Positions 1 to 9,719 of a DNA stretch of 64,000 nucleotides are shown here, one piece after another; the first letter of the stretch is position 1, and every line of letters starts with the position of its first letter. Made by a program: the position numbers and the translations under genes. The DNA is from Saccharomyces paradoxus (lineage: Eukaryota > Ascomycota > Saccharomycetes > Saccharomycetales > Saccharomycetaceae): positions 992,001 to 1,056,000 of the forward strand of contig NC_047490.1 of NCBI RefSeq assembly GCF_002079055.1. Direction: 5' to 3'. The notes below the pieces were generated by a model. The model did no database searches. It saw only the letters and a list, made by a program, of their open reading frames with translations, and had not been told where the DNA came from.

Positions 1-1598
1 ATTTTTTTTCAGAAGACAAAGCTCACCATTTACTGCAATTTAACAAATTTGAAGAAAAGGTTCATGATTTGTTTGAGGAGAAATTACAAAAGCACTTCGA
101 TATTGCAAAAGATACCCTTAATATAGAACTGAAGGGCACCACTATAGAGTTGAGTAGTAATACAGAGACTCTACTAAAACAGCAATATGAAAGTTTTAAG
201 GAAAATCTTAAAGAAAAAATGTCATCAAGTAAGGATGAAATAACAAAAACACTAAATGAGCTGGGCATAAAGCAAGAGGAACTTGTGATAGGAGTACACA
301 AAGAACTTTTAACATCATCAGGAGATATCAAAACAGCTTTTATTACCGAAATGAACAGCACAAAACAAGACCTGCTTGATGATACGGCCCAGTCAGCTAA
401 GAATTATTTGAGTCTGGAAAACTTGCTAAAGGCGTATAAGGCAGAAATAGTTCAGTCCAACGAGTACGAAGAAAGAATAAAGCATTTGGAGAGTGAAAGA
501 TCAACCTTATCTTCACAAAAAAATCAGATTATTAGCTCTCTTGGTACTAAAGAGGCACAATATGAAGATTTGGTCAAAAAATTAGAGGCGAAGAACATCG
601 AAATTTCACAAATTTCTGGCAAAGAACAAAGTTTAACTGAAAAAAATGAGGGCCTATCCAATGAACTGAAAAAGATTCAAGACCAGCTAGACAAACTGGA
701 CAATTTGAACACCACAACAAAATCAAATTATGAAAATAAAATATCTTCTCAAAATGAAATTGTGAAGGCATTAGCTTCCGAAAACGATACTTTGAAGCAA
801 AGGATTCAACAACTGGTAGAAATCAAGGAAAATGAACAAAAGGATCATTCAACAAAATTGGAGGCTTTCCAAAAGAACAATGAGCAGTTACAAAAGCTAA
901 ACGTCGAAGTTGTGCAGTTGAAGGCCCATGAATTAGAGCTTGAAGAGCAAAATAGACACTTAAAAAACTGTTTAGAAAAGAAGGAAATTGGTGTTGAAGA
1001 ATCACTAAGCGATGTGAAAACCTTAAAGCAACAAGTGATCGTTTTGAAATCGGAAAAGCAAGATATAACAGCCGAAAAGTTAGAATTGCAAGATGGTCTC
1101 GAAAATCTGGAAGAGGTCACTAAAAATTTGCAGCAAAAGGTGCAATTGCAAAAGAAGGAATTAGAACACAAAGTTAAAGAGTTAGAAGAGATTAAAAGCT
1201 ACAAAGGAAAAGAACCTAATAAAAAAAGTGCACAAAGTTTTACAAAACCATCGGATTCGCCTAAGAAAAGTGCTACAACGTCCCACTTATTACCTAATAG
1301 CTCTACAAGCATTCATTCCCCGATGGCAAGGTATCCTAAGGTGGATCATATAAGTAAATCAAGAGCTAGTTCATCCAAAGAAACATCCAAATTTAACGAT
1401 GAGTTCGATCTTTCTTCGTCCTCAAATGACGATTTGGAGTTAACCAACCCTTCTCCTATTCAAATTAAACCAGTGAGAGGAAAAATTAAGAAGGGTTCAA
1501 ATGGCATGAAACCTCCAATTTCTTCAAGAAAAAAATTACTGCTAGTAGAAGACGAAGATCAATCGTTAAAAATAAGTAAGAAAAGAAGAAGGAAATAA
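1..1598 (+). CDS. ZIP1: Zip1 synaptonemal complex protein, C-terminal part (5' end outside window)
   Basis: Partial gene. The reading frame is open from the first bases of the window (codons start at base 3), so the start lies upstream. About 531 residues are visible, against about 875 in S. cerevisiae Zip1. Zip1 is the transverse filament protein that bridges homologous chromosomes in the synaptonemal complex during meiosis. The visible part begins with a long, Lys/Glu/Gln-rich coiled coil with leucine heptads, running to roughly visible residue 400. A Ser/Pro/Lys-rich globular tail follows, ending in a basic cluster (KISKKRRRK) that fits a nuclear or DNA-contact role. Identity rests on this architecture, the C-terminal sequence, and the YDR286C and INM2 neighbours. 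The meiotic promoter is not in view. Confidence 0.95.
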   Translation, partial: FFSEDKAHHLLQFNKFEEKVHDLFEEKLQKHFDIAKDTLNIELKGTTIELSSNTETLLKQQYESFKENLKEKMSSSKDEITKTLNELGIKQEELVIGVHKELLTSSGDIKTAFITEMNSTKQDLLDDTAQSAKNYLSLENLLKAYKAEIVQSNEYEERIKHLESERSTLSSQKNQIISSLGTKEAQYEDLVKKLEAKNIEISQISGKEQSLTEKNEGLSNELKKIQDQLDKLDNLNTTTKSNYENKISSQNEIVKALASENDTLKQRIQQLVEIKENEQKDHSTKLEAFQKNNEQLQKLNVEVVQLKAHELELEEQNRHLKNCLEKKEIGVEESLSDVKTLKQQVIVLKSEKQDITAEKLELQDGLENLEEVTKNLQQKVQLQKKELEHKVKELEEIKSYKGKEPNKKSAQSFTKPSDSPKKSATTSHLLPNSSTSIHSPMARYPKVDHISKSRASSSKETSKFNDEFDLSSSSNDDLELTNPSPIQIKPVRGKIKKGSNGMKPPISSRKKLLLVEDEDQSLKISKKRRRK

Positions 1599-1761
1599 AG
1601 GATGATGGAAAATTTCAAATTGTCTTGTGCGAATACATTTCATTTTGTTCTCTGCGCCTGAAGGATGTATAGCAAAATTAGCGTAGATGTAGTTTTCGAG
1701 GTATATACTTATTCATAGCTTATAAATATTTACAGTGTTGTAACTCTAGTAAAAAAAGAGG

Positions 1762-2106
1762 TCATCTGGATTGCATTCTCCTTATTTTTTCACTAATATC
1801 GTCCTCTTCAAGAAAGTGCAAGATCTTGGTGCATGATTCAGGATCACCAACTTTTTCAATATGAAGCACTGGTATGTCAAAGCAGTATTCCTTCCACCAT
1901 TTTGCGTTTCTTCGGTCAGTTATGTTGACTATATCTAGTGAAACTCCCTTATTATGAAATTCCTTTCTTTCAAACACATCGTCTATCACTTCCTTCGCTT
2001 GATCGCATAACCCACAATTAGGCTTTGAGAAAAAGGTTAATTTCACTCCCGCATCATGCAGCAATATCCTCGAAGTATGTATAAAGCAGAGTAACCTTCT
2101 CGACAT
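1762..2106 (-). CDS. YDR286C: Glutaredoxin-like small protein (YDR286C homolog)
   Basis: A 114-residue protein of the glutaredoxin-like DUF836 family, the same length as S. cerevisiae YDR286C. A short, basic, hydrophobic N-terminus is followed by a thioredoxin-fold beta strand (KLTFFSKPN) and a CxxC motif at residues 31-34 (CGLC). The motif suggests disulfide redox chemistry, but no substrate is known. A cis-Pro-like segment (DIPVLHIE) lies in the second half, as expected of the fold. It is convergent with ZIP1 (163 bp gap) and divergent from INM2. The first ATG in frame is used. The N-terminal 20 residues could be a weak mitochondrial presequence, which is inference only. Confidence 0.9.
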   Translation of the reverse strand: MSRRLLCFIHTSRILLHDAGVKLTFFSKPNCGLCDQAKEVIDDVFERKEFHNKGVSLDIVNITDRRNAKWWKEYCFDIPVLHIEKVGDPESCTKILHFLEEDDISEKIRRMQSR

Positions 2107-2512
2107 AGTGGTTGTTTCTATGTTTTACTTCTAATTAGATAATTATCAAAGTTTTGTTTTGAATTACACCAAACTTTGCATTGTGTCAACTCCGAATTCT
2201 CTGCGGAGAGGTAGCCTGCGCATCTCATAGAACCATAAAATGAAAATGGGCAAGCCAATCACTATAGTCATATTCACATTCCAAAGTAAGTACAGCCCGT
2301 AGAATGGACTGCCGTAGACTCCTACTGAGCGATCTCATATTATCCCTCTCAAAATGGTGATTTTCAATAAAGGACGACAGTGTTCCGAATGATGATCCGT
2401 GAAGCACTTTCTTGCATATAAAATCGTAGAGAGGAAAATTGTGGCAACGATAGAAGCAATAAGTAAAGTTTGAGTTCAGCAAGCCCAAGAAAGGCATATT
2501 CAGGTTGAAGCG
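2107..2512. promoter_or_regulatory. Divergent intergenic region YDR286C/INM2
   Basis: A 406 bp shared upstream region. A TATA-like stretch (ATATAAAA) at 2416-2423 lies about 90 bp before the INM2 start. An ATG-initiated 90-codon frame on the minus strand (2225-2497) crosses it, but it has no recognisable domain and fills a promoter, so it is not called as a gene. No other clear site was seen. Confidence 0.5.
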
Positions 2513-3391
2513 ATGGTATTAACGACGCAAGAACTGAAGGAAGTGGAAAACACATTTATTCAGTTACTCAGAAGTGAAATAGGACCCCTTTTAAAATCCT
2601 ACGCAGGAACAAACTTTTATTCATATGATGATAAATCAAACGGCGTAGATTTGGTTACTGCTTTAGATAAACAAATTGAATCCATAATAAAGGTAGCTTT
2701 AACGGCCAAGTACCCCAGTTTCAAATTTATCGGAGAAGAAACTTATGTAAAAGGGGTCACTAAAATAACGAACGACCCTACATTTATAGTCGATCCCATT
2801 GATGGTACTACTAATTTTATTCACGGTTATCCCTATAGCTGTACATCTCTAGGTTTAGCTGAAATGGGGAAGCCGGTCGTTGGTGTAGTTTTCAATCCTC
2901 ACCTAAACCAACTATTTCATGCCTCTAAAGGCAATGGAGCTTTCTTAAATGATCAGGAGATAAGGGTTTCAAAAAGGCCACTGATTTTGCAGAAATCCTT
3001 AATCGCTTTAGAAGGAGGTTCGGAAAGAACAGAAGGTTCGCAAGGAAACTTTGATAAGAAAATGAGTACTTACAAAAATTTACTTAGTGAGTCTGGCGCC
3101 TTTGTTCACGGCTTCAGAAGCGCAGGTAGTGCTGCCATGAATATATGCTACGTGGCAAGCGGCATGCTTGATGCTTATTGGGAAGGAGGCTGCTGGGCTT
3201 GGGATGTTTGTGCCGGTTGGTGTATTCTCGAGGAGGCAGGGGGAATAATGGCTGGCGGAGTCCGTGGTGAATGGGATATTCCATTAGACAGAAGATGTTA
3301 CCTGGCTATTAGAGGTGGCTGTGAGCCGATAGAACAGAAGGAATTTGCAGAATCGTTCTGGAACCATGTTGCGGGTGAATTAGAATACTGA
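2513..3391 (+). CDS. INM2: Inositol monophosphatase Inm2
   Basis: A 292-residue, full-length inositol monophosphatase. It hydrolyses inositol monophosphates to free myo-inositol, using Mg2+ and being sensitive to Li+ in this family. The metal-binding signatures are all present: GEET around residues 74-77, the DPIDGTTNF motif at residues 94-102 (metal-binding Asp94 and Asp97), and the C-terminal AWDVCAGWCILEEAGG motif supplying the last metal-binding Asp. The length equals that of S. cerevisiae Inm2 (YDR287W). The paralog INM1 is slightly longer and lies elsewhere, so synteny fixes this copy as INM2. It is transcribed in tandem with NSE3. Confidence 0.97.
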   Translation: MVLTTQELKEVENTFIQLLRSEIGPLLKSYAGTNFYSYDDKSNGVDLVTALDKQIESIIKVALTAKYPSFKFIGEETYVKGVTKITNDPTFIVDPIDGTTNFIHGYPYSCTSLGLAEMGKPVVGVVFNPHLNQLFHASKGNGAFLNDQEIRVSKRPLILQKSLIALEGGSERTEGSQGNFDKKMSTYKNLLSESGAFVHGFRSAGSAAMNICYVASGMLDAYWEGGCWAWDVCAGWCILEEAGGIMAGGVRGEWDIPLDRRCYLAIRGGCEPIEQKEFAESFWNHVAGELEY

Positions 3392-3721
3392 ACGCAGCCC
3401 TTAGGTGTCGTTAAATAAGCATATATAAGAAGAATTTATATATTAATTCCCCCAATCCTACTGGCCTTTTTTTCAGTACAGAGCGATATCATGATCCAGT
3501 AGTATGATTTCAGATCGCCTAATATGAACTTTTACTCAAGCACGGCACTATTAAATAAGCGCGGCCCTCTCACAGTAACGCGATATACATGAAGAAAAAT
3601 TTCAATTACTGTGATGATATCCCTATTATCAGTTTGCATTAAAAGAATTCCGTTTCAATACGCTACAAGAAAAGACTCTTCGACAAGCATACGTCTTTAA
3701 TATCATACGTTTCTGATTAGC
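3392..3721. promoter_or_regulatory. INM2 3' end and NSE3 upstream region
   Basis: A 330 bp spacer between tandem genes. It begins with repeated TATATA-type elements (about 3420-3445), which fit the yeast polyadenylation efficiency signal for INM2. An ACGCG core at 3578-3582 is a weak resemblance to an MCB element. Nothing else could be supported. Confidence 0.4.
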
Positions 3722-4639
3722 ATGAGTTCTACAGATAATGACAGCGATGTGGATTTAACAGAGGATTTAGCCGTGGCCAAGATCATCAGAGAGAATCCTG
3801 TTGCTAGAAAAGTGGTTAGGTATATTTTATCAAGAGGAGAGTCTCAAAACTCGATTATAACAAGAAACAAGTTGCAATCTGTTATACATGACGCTGCTCA
3901 CGAGGAGAACGTAGCAAAACTTTCCTTCAGTAAAATGTTTTTGGACATAAATGCTATACTATGGAACGTATATGGGTTTCAGTTACAAGGGTTGCAATCA
4001 AAAAATAATATGAACATTGGCAATAATAGCGGCAATAATAATAATAATACAAATAAATCAATGACCGAGCCAATGGGACATAGAGCCCAGAAATTTATTT
4101 TGCTAAACAATGTCCCATACTCAAAAGTTTTTGAAGATTTCAAGCTTTTACGAAGCGCTCGCACTTATGAGGAGCTAGTAGTCAACGGAGAGTATATCGG
4201 TGATGACATAGGTTTGGAAAGTTCCAATACACTAGAAAGCAAGTTGAGTACAGATCAAGATCTTGTTTACAAGGGTGTTTTGAGCGTTATTTTATGCATT
4301 ATTTTCTTCTCTAAGAATAATATATTACATCAGGAGTTGATCAAATTCTTAGAGGCATTTGGCATTCCAAGCGATGGTTCGAAGATCAGTATACTGAACA
4401 TTACTATTGAAGATCTGATAAAAACTTTTGAAAGGCGCGAATATATAGTCAAATTAGAAGAGAAATCTGATACTGTCGGGGAAGTGATATCGTACAGGAT
4501 AGGCAGAAGGACTCAAGCGGAATTTGGACTAGGATCTCTTGAAATATTAGTGCAAGAAATCATGGGGCTTGAAAAGGACCAGAGCAAAAGCCTGTACGAT
4601 GATATAATAAAAAGCATCGGCGATTCGTATTCTATATAG
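3722..4639 (+). CDS. NSE3: Smc5-Smc6 complex subunit Nse3
   Basis: A 305-residue protein (about 303 in S. cerevisiae). Nse3 is the MAGE-domain subunit that pairs with the Nse1 RING protein and the kleisin Nse4 in the Smc5-Smc6 complex, which acts in recombination repair and chromosome segregation. The tandem winged-helix MAGE-like region covers most of the protein (for example [12 protein letters not shown] near residue 30 and [17 protein letters not shown] near 185). An Asn/Gly-rich insert at about residues 95-111 separates the N-terminal segment from the core and differs in length and composition from the S. cerevisiae protein as I recall it. It is convergent with RTT103, with a 173 bp gap. 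Confidence 0.95.
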   Translation: MSSTDNDSDVDLTEDLAVAKIIRENPVARKVVRYILSRGESQNSIITRNKLQSVIHDAAHEENVAKLSFSKMFLDINAILWNVYGFQLQGLQSKNNMNIGNNSGNNNNNTNKSMTEPMGHRAQKFILLNNVPYSKVFEDFKLLRSARTYEELVVNGEYIGDDIGLESSNTLESKLSTDQDLVYKGVLSVILCIIFFSKNNILHQELIKFLEAFGIPSDGSKISILNITIEDLIKTFERREYIVKLEEKSDTVGEVISYRIGRRTQAEFGLGSLEILVQEIMGLEKDQSKSLYDDIIKSIGDSYSI

Positions 4640-4812
4640 CATTGTATAGGTGTCCATGAAGCTCAGACACAGATCTTCCTTGCGGGAGGAATAATGAAAA
4701 TTTATACGGGATAACTGGGAAAATAATTATGATAATAAAGTCTGCAGTTAAACGGATTACTATATATTTGTACAAGTTATCTCCTAGTCTTCTTGCTTGC
4801 TTAGCTAGCATA

Positions 4813-6057
4813 TTAATTCGCAAGTTTACTTAACAAGTCTTGTATACTAGAAGAAACCCCCCCGGAATTCTCAACACCTTCGTCAGTTTGTGCGCCAACA
4901 TGGCCTTCCATATCTAACTCATAGTGGCCATCCTCACTGTTGGAAGTACCATCTTCACTTGTCTTCGAATCAAGATGAACCTTTTTCTCCGGTATGTAAT
5001 TAGCGTCATCATGGGCTATCATATCATGTGGTCGTTTTATGCCAAATTGGATGTCACCAGAATTTTCTGTAGAGTTTTTGTGTTCGCTATTCGTTTCGTC
5101 TATAACTTCATTCTTCTGCTCTATTGTGTTAATATTACCAACTCCAAAACTGTTATCATTGGATCCATTGTCGTAATTTTTGTCATGGTCATCATCATCA
5201 TCATCATCGTCGTTATTGTTGCCATTATCTTCTTCATCGTCGTCATCGTCGTCTCCATCACCCACTTCATATGTGGGAATAATATTGTCTTCATCAACGT
5301 TATTATTTAGCCTGGATGGGTCTTTAGCAGATAAAACAAATTCTATTTCACTTAGCATATTCTGTTCCTCATCTAGATGCCTTTTTTCATCATCCAGCGT
5401 GCTTTGCAGTTTTTGAATACCGCTTTCTCTTTTGAGAATTGATTCATTTATTATATCTTTGGCCATATTCCCGATCTTACTTATCGTCTTAAAATTTTCC
5501 TCGTAAACTGAGCTGGATGGATCCAATTCATCTGATGATTTGTCAAATCTGATTTTCATAGCGCAAACGTTATGATGCATTTTCGCTAATTTTTCATAGT
5601 CCTTAGCAAAATCTTTCAGTTTCTGGGGTAACACTAATGCTTCGACTGGTGAGCTCTCGGTTTTAAGGCCTCTTTCTATATCATTGACTACCTGCTTGGA
5701 AAAAATGTTTCTTTCTTTTAGGATATTCACAACTCTTGATAGCTTTTTTTTCAGATCCCTCGGAAACTCTTGATTAATCCTTCCCAACACTTCTGCTGCC
5801 ACCCTTCCAAAGGAATCTTGGAATTGAATAATTTTTTGGCCTTTAGCCTGTTGAACAACATGGTTCATTAAATAAAGGCCCAACAACTTCCTTCTTGTGT
5901 TTACGCTAGGACGTAACATATATTCTTTCCATGTTTCTGCCACTTTGGGAGCATCTCTATACTGTAGAAGCAACCACTTTGAAGCACTGGAAATAGATTC
6001 TTGGGAATCTTCCAACGTATTTAACTTAGTAGTGAATTGCTCAGAGGAAAAAGGCAT
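4813..6057 (-). CDS. RTT103: RNA polymerase II CTD-interacting termination factor Rtt103
   Basis: A 414-residue protein (409 in S. cerevisiae). Rtt103 binds Ser2-phosphorylated CTD through an N-terminal CTD-interacting domain (about residues 1-135, starting MPFSSEQFTTKLNTLEDSQ) and works with the Rat1/Rai1 exonuclease in Pol II transcription termination. A charged coiled coil (about 205-245) follows. An Asp/Asn-rich tract (about 268-295) then leads to an acidic, disordered tail ending in a short hydrophobic motif (SIQDLLSKLAN). The Asp tract is encoded by a near-pure GAC/GAT triplet run around 5180-5245, so its length is expected to vary between strains. It shares a 217 bp divergent promoter with HRQ1. 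Confidence 0.96.
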   Translation of the reverse strand: MPFSSEQFTTKLNTLEDSQESISSASKWLLLQYRDAPKVAETWKEYMLRPSVNTRRKLLGLYLMNHVVQQAKGQKIIQFQDSFGRVAAEVLGRINQEFPRDLKKKLSRVVNILKERNIFSKQVVNDIERGLKTESSPVEALVLPQKLKDFAKDYEKLAKMHHNVCAMKIRFDKSSDELDPSSSVYEENFKTISKIGNMAKDIINESILKRESGIQKLQSTLDDEKRHLDEEQNMLSEIEFVLSAKDPSRLNNNVDEDNIIPTYEVGDGDDDDDDEEDNGNNNDDDDDDDDHDKNYDNGSNDNSFGVGNINTIEQKNEVIDETNSEHKNSTENSGDIQFGIKRPHDMIAHDDANYIPEKKVHLDSKTSEDGTSNSEDGHYELDMEGHVGAQTDEGVENSGGVSSSIQDLLSKLAN

Positions 6058-6274
6058 ACCGTCTATACTGGCCTTAGATTATCGCTTTTTCTTCAAGTTT
6101 TCTACTTTTTTGTTAAATACCTTCTTCGCTTCTACTTTACCATTATTCTGGCTTTTCAAGTTTATATATTTTTAAAGGAAAAATAACTTTTCCTTTTTCG
6201 TTATAAAATAGAGCCGTTATACATAAGAGACACTTTAAGGTCGTAGAAAAGAAATGTTCATTTGAGAGAGAAAA

Positions 6275-9200
6275 ATGCAGGAAGGACCTTTCAAGAAGAA
6301 GCTGAAGCCAGCAGATGAAGAGGGTAGAAACATCCATGCTTTTAAAAATTTTGAACAATTTTTTTTCCGCCTTAATACCCTTTACACCTTTTTGATTTGC
6401 AGAAAGCATGTTGTACCTACCTTTAAAACACTTTGCGGACCCATAGAAACTGCTTTGAAAAGAACTGTTACGAAAGAGGATCTAGCCAGAGTTATGGCAC
6501 TGATGCCAAGAGAATGTATTTTTAAGTATATTGATGAGAACCAAATTTATACTGAGACTAAAATTTTTGACTTCAATAATGGCGGTTTTCAACAGAAGGA
6601 AAATGACATATTTGAACTGAAGAACATCGACGATCAAAATCAGGCCCAAAATTCTACCCAGTTACTTATATTTGAATTTATAGACGGCACAATGCAACGT
6701 TCATGGTCTGCAAGTGATAAATTTTCTCAAATAAAGATACCCACTTACACAACAGAAGAAATGAAAAAAATGATTTCTAAGAGAGAAGTTCTCTTTAAAT
6801 CCAGACTACGGGAATTTATCCTCGAAAAGGAAAACGCTGGTCTTGACGCATTTTTTGAGTTAACAAAAGTAGCGCAGAATTATATTCCAAAGGAGAGAGA
6901 TTATGAGGATCCAATTGAGGCCATGATGAAGGCCAAGCAAGAGAGTAATGAGATGAGTGTTCCCGATGACGCCGATAGTTCAGTGATAGCAACAGTCCCT
7001 GAAATGATTGACAAGTTGAAAAGTACTGAATTCTACGCTTCTCAGATAAAGCATTGTTTTACTATACCATCAAGAACCGCGAAGTACAAAGATCTCTGTT
7101 TTGAACTTGCGCCAGAAGTATACCAGGGTATAGAACACAATCGTTTCTACAGTCATCAGGCAGATGCGATAAATGCTCTTCACCAGGGCAAAGATGTCAT
7201 TATTACAACATCGACTTCTTCAGGTAAATCTCTTATTTACCAACTAGCAGCTATCGATCTTCTCTTGAAGGATTCCGAATCAACATTTATGTATATCTTT
7301 CCAACAAAGGCCCTGGCTCAAGATCAAAAAAGAGCATTCAAGGTAATACTTTCAAAAATCCCCGAGCTAAAGAACGCTGTGGTCGATACGTACGATGGGG
7401 ATACACAGCCAGAGGAAAGGTCTTATATTCGAAAAAATGCTAGAGTTATTTTTACCAATCCTGACATGATACATACTAGTATTTTGCCTAATCATGCGAA
7501 TTGGAGACACTTTTTGTATCATCTCAAATTAGTGGTAGTCGATGAATTACATATATATAAGGGTTTGTTTGGGTCGCATGTCGCATTAGTAATGAGACGT
7601 TTACTGAGGCTGTGCCATTGTTTTTACGAAAATAGTAGTTTACAATTTATTTCATGTTCAGCTACTTTAAAGTCTCCCGTACAGCATATGAAGGATATGT
7701 TTGGTATCGATGAGGTTACTTTGATACATGAGGATGGTTCACCTACAGGTGCTAAGCATTTGGTGGTGTGGAATCCTCCAACTTTATCTCAACACGAACG
7801 TAAACGAGAGAATTTTATTAGAGAAAGTGCGAAGATATTGGTACAATTCATACTAAACAACGTGAGAACCATAGCATTTTGTTACGTTCGTCGTGTTTGT
7901 GAATTACTAATGAAAGAAGTGCGCAATATTTTCATTGAAACTGGCCGTGAGGACCTCGTTACAGAAGTCATGTCTTACAGGGGTGGTTACTCTGCTTCCG
8001 ATAGACGTAAAATAGAACGTGAGATGTTCCACGGGAATTTGAAGGCTGTCATATCTACCAACGCTCTAGAACTTGGTATTGATATTGGTGGGCTAGACGC
8101 AGTCCTAATGTGTGGTTTCCCACTATCTATGGCCAATTTTCATCAACAAAGCGGTAGAGCAGGTAGAAGAAATAATGATTCGTTGACCCTTGTAGTTGCA
8201 AGTGACTCGCCCGTTGATCAACATTACGTTGCTCACCCAGAATCTTTACTAGAAGTTAATAATTTCGAATCTTATCAAGATTTGGTTCTAGATTTCGATA
8301 ACATCTTGATATTGGAAGGGCATATACAATGCGCTGCTTTCGAACTACCCATAAATTTTGAGCGTGATAAGCAATATTTTGCTGAATCTCATCTTCGCAG
8401 AATCTGTGTTGAACGCTTACACCACAATCAGGATGGGTACCATGCCAGTAATAGATTTTTGCCATGGCCGTCCAAATGCGTATCTTTGAGAGGTGGTGAA
8501 GAGGACCAATTTGCTGTAGTGGATATAACAAATGGACGAAATATAATAATTGAAGAAATAGAAGCATCCAGAACTAGTTTTACCCTATATGATGGCGGTA
8601 TATTCATCCATCAAGGTTATCCATACCTTGTGAAAGAGTTTAATCCTGATGAAAGATATGCTAAAGTGCAAAGAGTAGATGTTGACTGGGTGACCAACCA
8701 AAGAGATTTTACGGACGTGGATCCACAAGAAATTGAACTTATACGCTCTTTAAGGAGAAGTGATGTTCCTGTGTATTTTGGTAAGATCAAGACTACAATT
8801 ATTGTATTTGGCTTTTTTAAAATAGACAAGTACAAGAGAATTATCGATGCCATTGAAACTCATAACCCTCCTGTAATAATTAATTCTAAAGGATTTTGGA
8901 TAGATATGCCAAAATGTGCCTTAGAAATTTGCCAAAAAAAGCAATTAAATGTGGCAGGTGCTATTCATGGGGCGCAGCATGCAGTTATGGGTATGCTACC
9001 GCGATTTATAGTGGCAGGTGTGGATGAAATACAAACCGAATGCAAAGCTCCGGAAAAGGAATTTGCTGAACGTCAAACTAAGCGGAAGCGACCTGCTAGA
9101 TTAATATTCTATGATTCGAAGGGTGGTAAGTACGGGTCAGGCTTGTGTGTTAAAGCGTTCGAGCATATTGATGATATAATAGAGTCTAGTTTAAGAAGAA

Positions 9201-9508
9201 TAGAAGAATGCCCATGTAGCGATGGATGTCCTGACTGTGTGGCGGCTTCTTTTTGTAAGGAGAACAGCCTGGTCTTATCAAAGCCTGGCGCCCAAGTTGT
9301 TTTGCACTGTATCATAGGTCACTCTGAAGACACTTTTATAGATTCCATCAAAGATGGTCCGGAGCCAAATATGCCAGAGATAAAAGTAGAGACTGTCATT
9401 CCCGTGTCAGAGCATGTCAACTTTTCAGAGGACTTTAAGATTATCGACGTTAGAAGAGCTACGAAAGATATTTCTCATGCCAATGGTATCATTAAAAAAG
9501 AGGAATGA
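6275..9508 (+). CDS. HRQ1: RecQ4-family 3'-5' DNA helicase Hrq1
   Basis: A 1077-residue helicase, the same length as S. cerevisiae Hrq1, the yeast counterpart of human RECQL4. It unwinds DNA 3' to 5' and acts in crosslink repair and telomere maintenance. Seen in order: a divergent N-terminal region, the Walker A motif TSTSSGKS with catalytic Lys318, motif Ia (FPTKALAQDQ), a DELH box (VVVDELHIYKG), the SAT motif (SCSATLKS), motifs V/VI (STNALELGIDIGG and QQSGRAGRR), and a C-terminal DUF1998 region. That region holds a cysteine cluster (CPCSDGCPDCVAASFC), probably zinc-binding. The start is the first ATG after the divergent promoter. It is convergent with SRP101. Confidence 0.97.
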   Translation: MQEGPFKKKLKPADEEGRNIHAFKNFEQFFFRLNTLYTFLICRKHVVPTFKTLCGPIETALKRTVTKEDLARVMALMPRECIFKYIDENQIYTETKIFDFNNGGFQQKENDIFELKNIDDQNQAQNSTQLLIFEFIDGTMQRSWSASDKFSQIKIPTYTTEEMKKMISKREVLFKSRLREFILEKENAGLDAFFELTKVAQNYIPKERDYEDPIEAMMKAKQESNEMSVPDDADSSVIATVPEMIDKLKSTEFYASQIKHCFTIPSRTAKYKDLCFELAPEVYQGIEHNRFYSHQADAINALHQGKDVIITTSTSSGKSLIYQLAAIDLLLKDSESTFMYIFPTKALAQDQKRAFKVILSKIPELKNAVVDTYDGDTQPEERSYIRKNARVIFTNPDMIHTSILPNHANWRHFLYHLKLVVVDELHIYKGLFGSHVALVMRRLLRLCHCFYENSSLQFISCSATLKSPVQHMKDMFGIDEVTLIHEDGSPTGAKHLVVWNPPTLSQHERKRENFIRESAKILVQFILNNVRTIAFCYVRRVCELLMKEVRNIFIETGREDLVTEVMSYRGGYSASDRRKIEREMFHGNLKAVISTNALELGIDIGGLDAVLMCGFPLSMANFHQQSGRAGRRNNDSLTLVVASDSPVDQHYVAHPESLLEVNNFESYQDLVLDFDNILILEGHIQCAAFELPINFERDKQYFAESHLRRICVERLHHNQDGYHASNRFLPWPSKCVSLRGGEEDQFAVVDITNGRNIIIEEIEASRTSFTLYDGGIFIHQGYPYLVKEFNPDERYAKVQRVDVDWVTNQRDFTDVDPQEIELIRSLRRSDVPVYFGKIKTTIIVFGFFKIDKYKRIIDAIETHNPPVIINSKGFWIDMPKCALEICQKKQLNVAGAIHGAQHAVMGMLPRFIVAGVDEIQTECKAPEKEFAERQTKRKRPARLIFYDSKGGKYGSGLCVKAFEHIDDIIESSLRRIEECPCSDGCPDCVAASFCKENSLVLSKPGAQVVLHCIIGHSEDTFIDSIKDGPEPNMPEIKVETVIPVSEHVNFSEDFKIIDVRRATKDISHANGIIKKEE

Positions 9509-9719
9509 GGATGCTACTACAGTTTCCAAACCGAATAAAATTATCGTATAACTTCTAGATTCCTTTGATACTTTTCACTGAATCTTTTTGATAGAGAAAT
9601 CGCGACAATATAAGCTGTCGCATCAACATTCTCCCACCTTATCGACCGAAAGGAAAAAGACATTTTTATATTGTTAAATAACATTGTCTGTAGATATATA
9701 CACTATGATATTACAGTTT

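Noticed and set aside
2225-2497. 90-codon ATG frame on the minus strand between YDR286C and INM2
   Set aside because: It fills a divergent promoter, has no domain or compositional sign of a protein, and no known gene occupies this place in the syntenic S. cerevisiae locus.
5180-5416. Ser-rich plus-strand frame
   Set aside because: It is the antisense reading of the Asp-codon repeat in RTT103.
5897-6175. Plus-strand frame across the RTT103 start and the RTT103/HRQ1 promoter
   Set aside because: It is antisense to the conserved RTT103 N-terminus and corresponds to the dubious YDR290W type of annotation.
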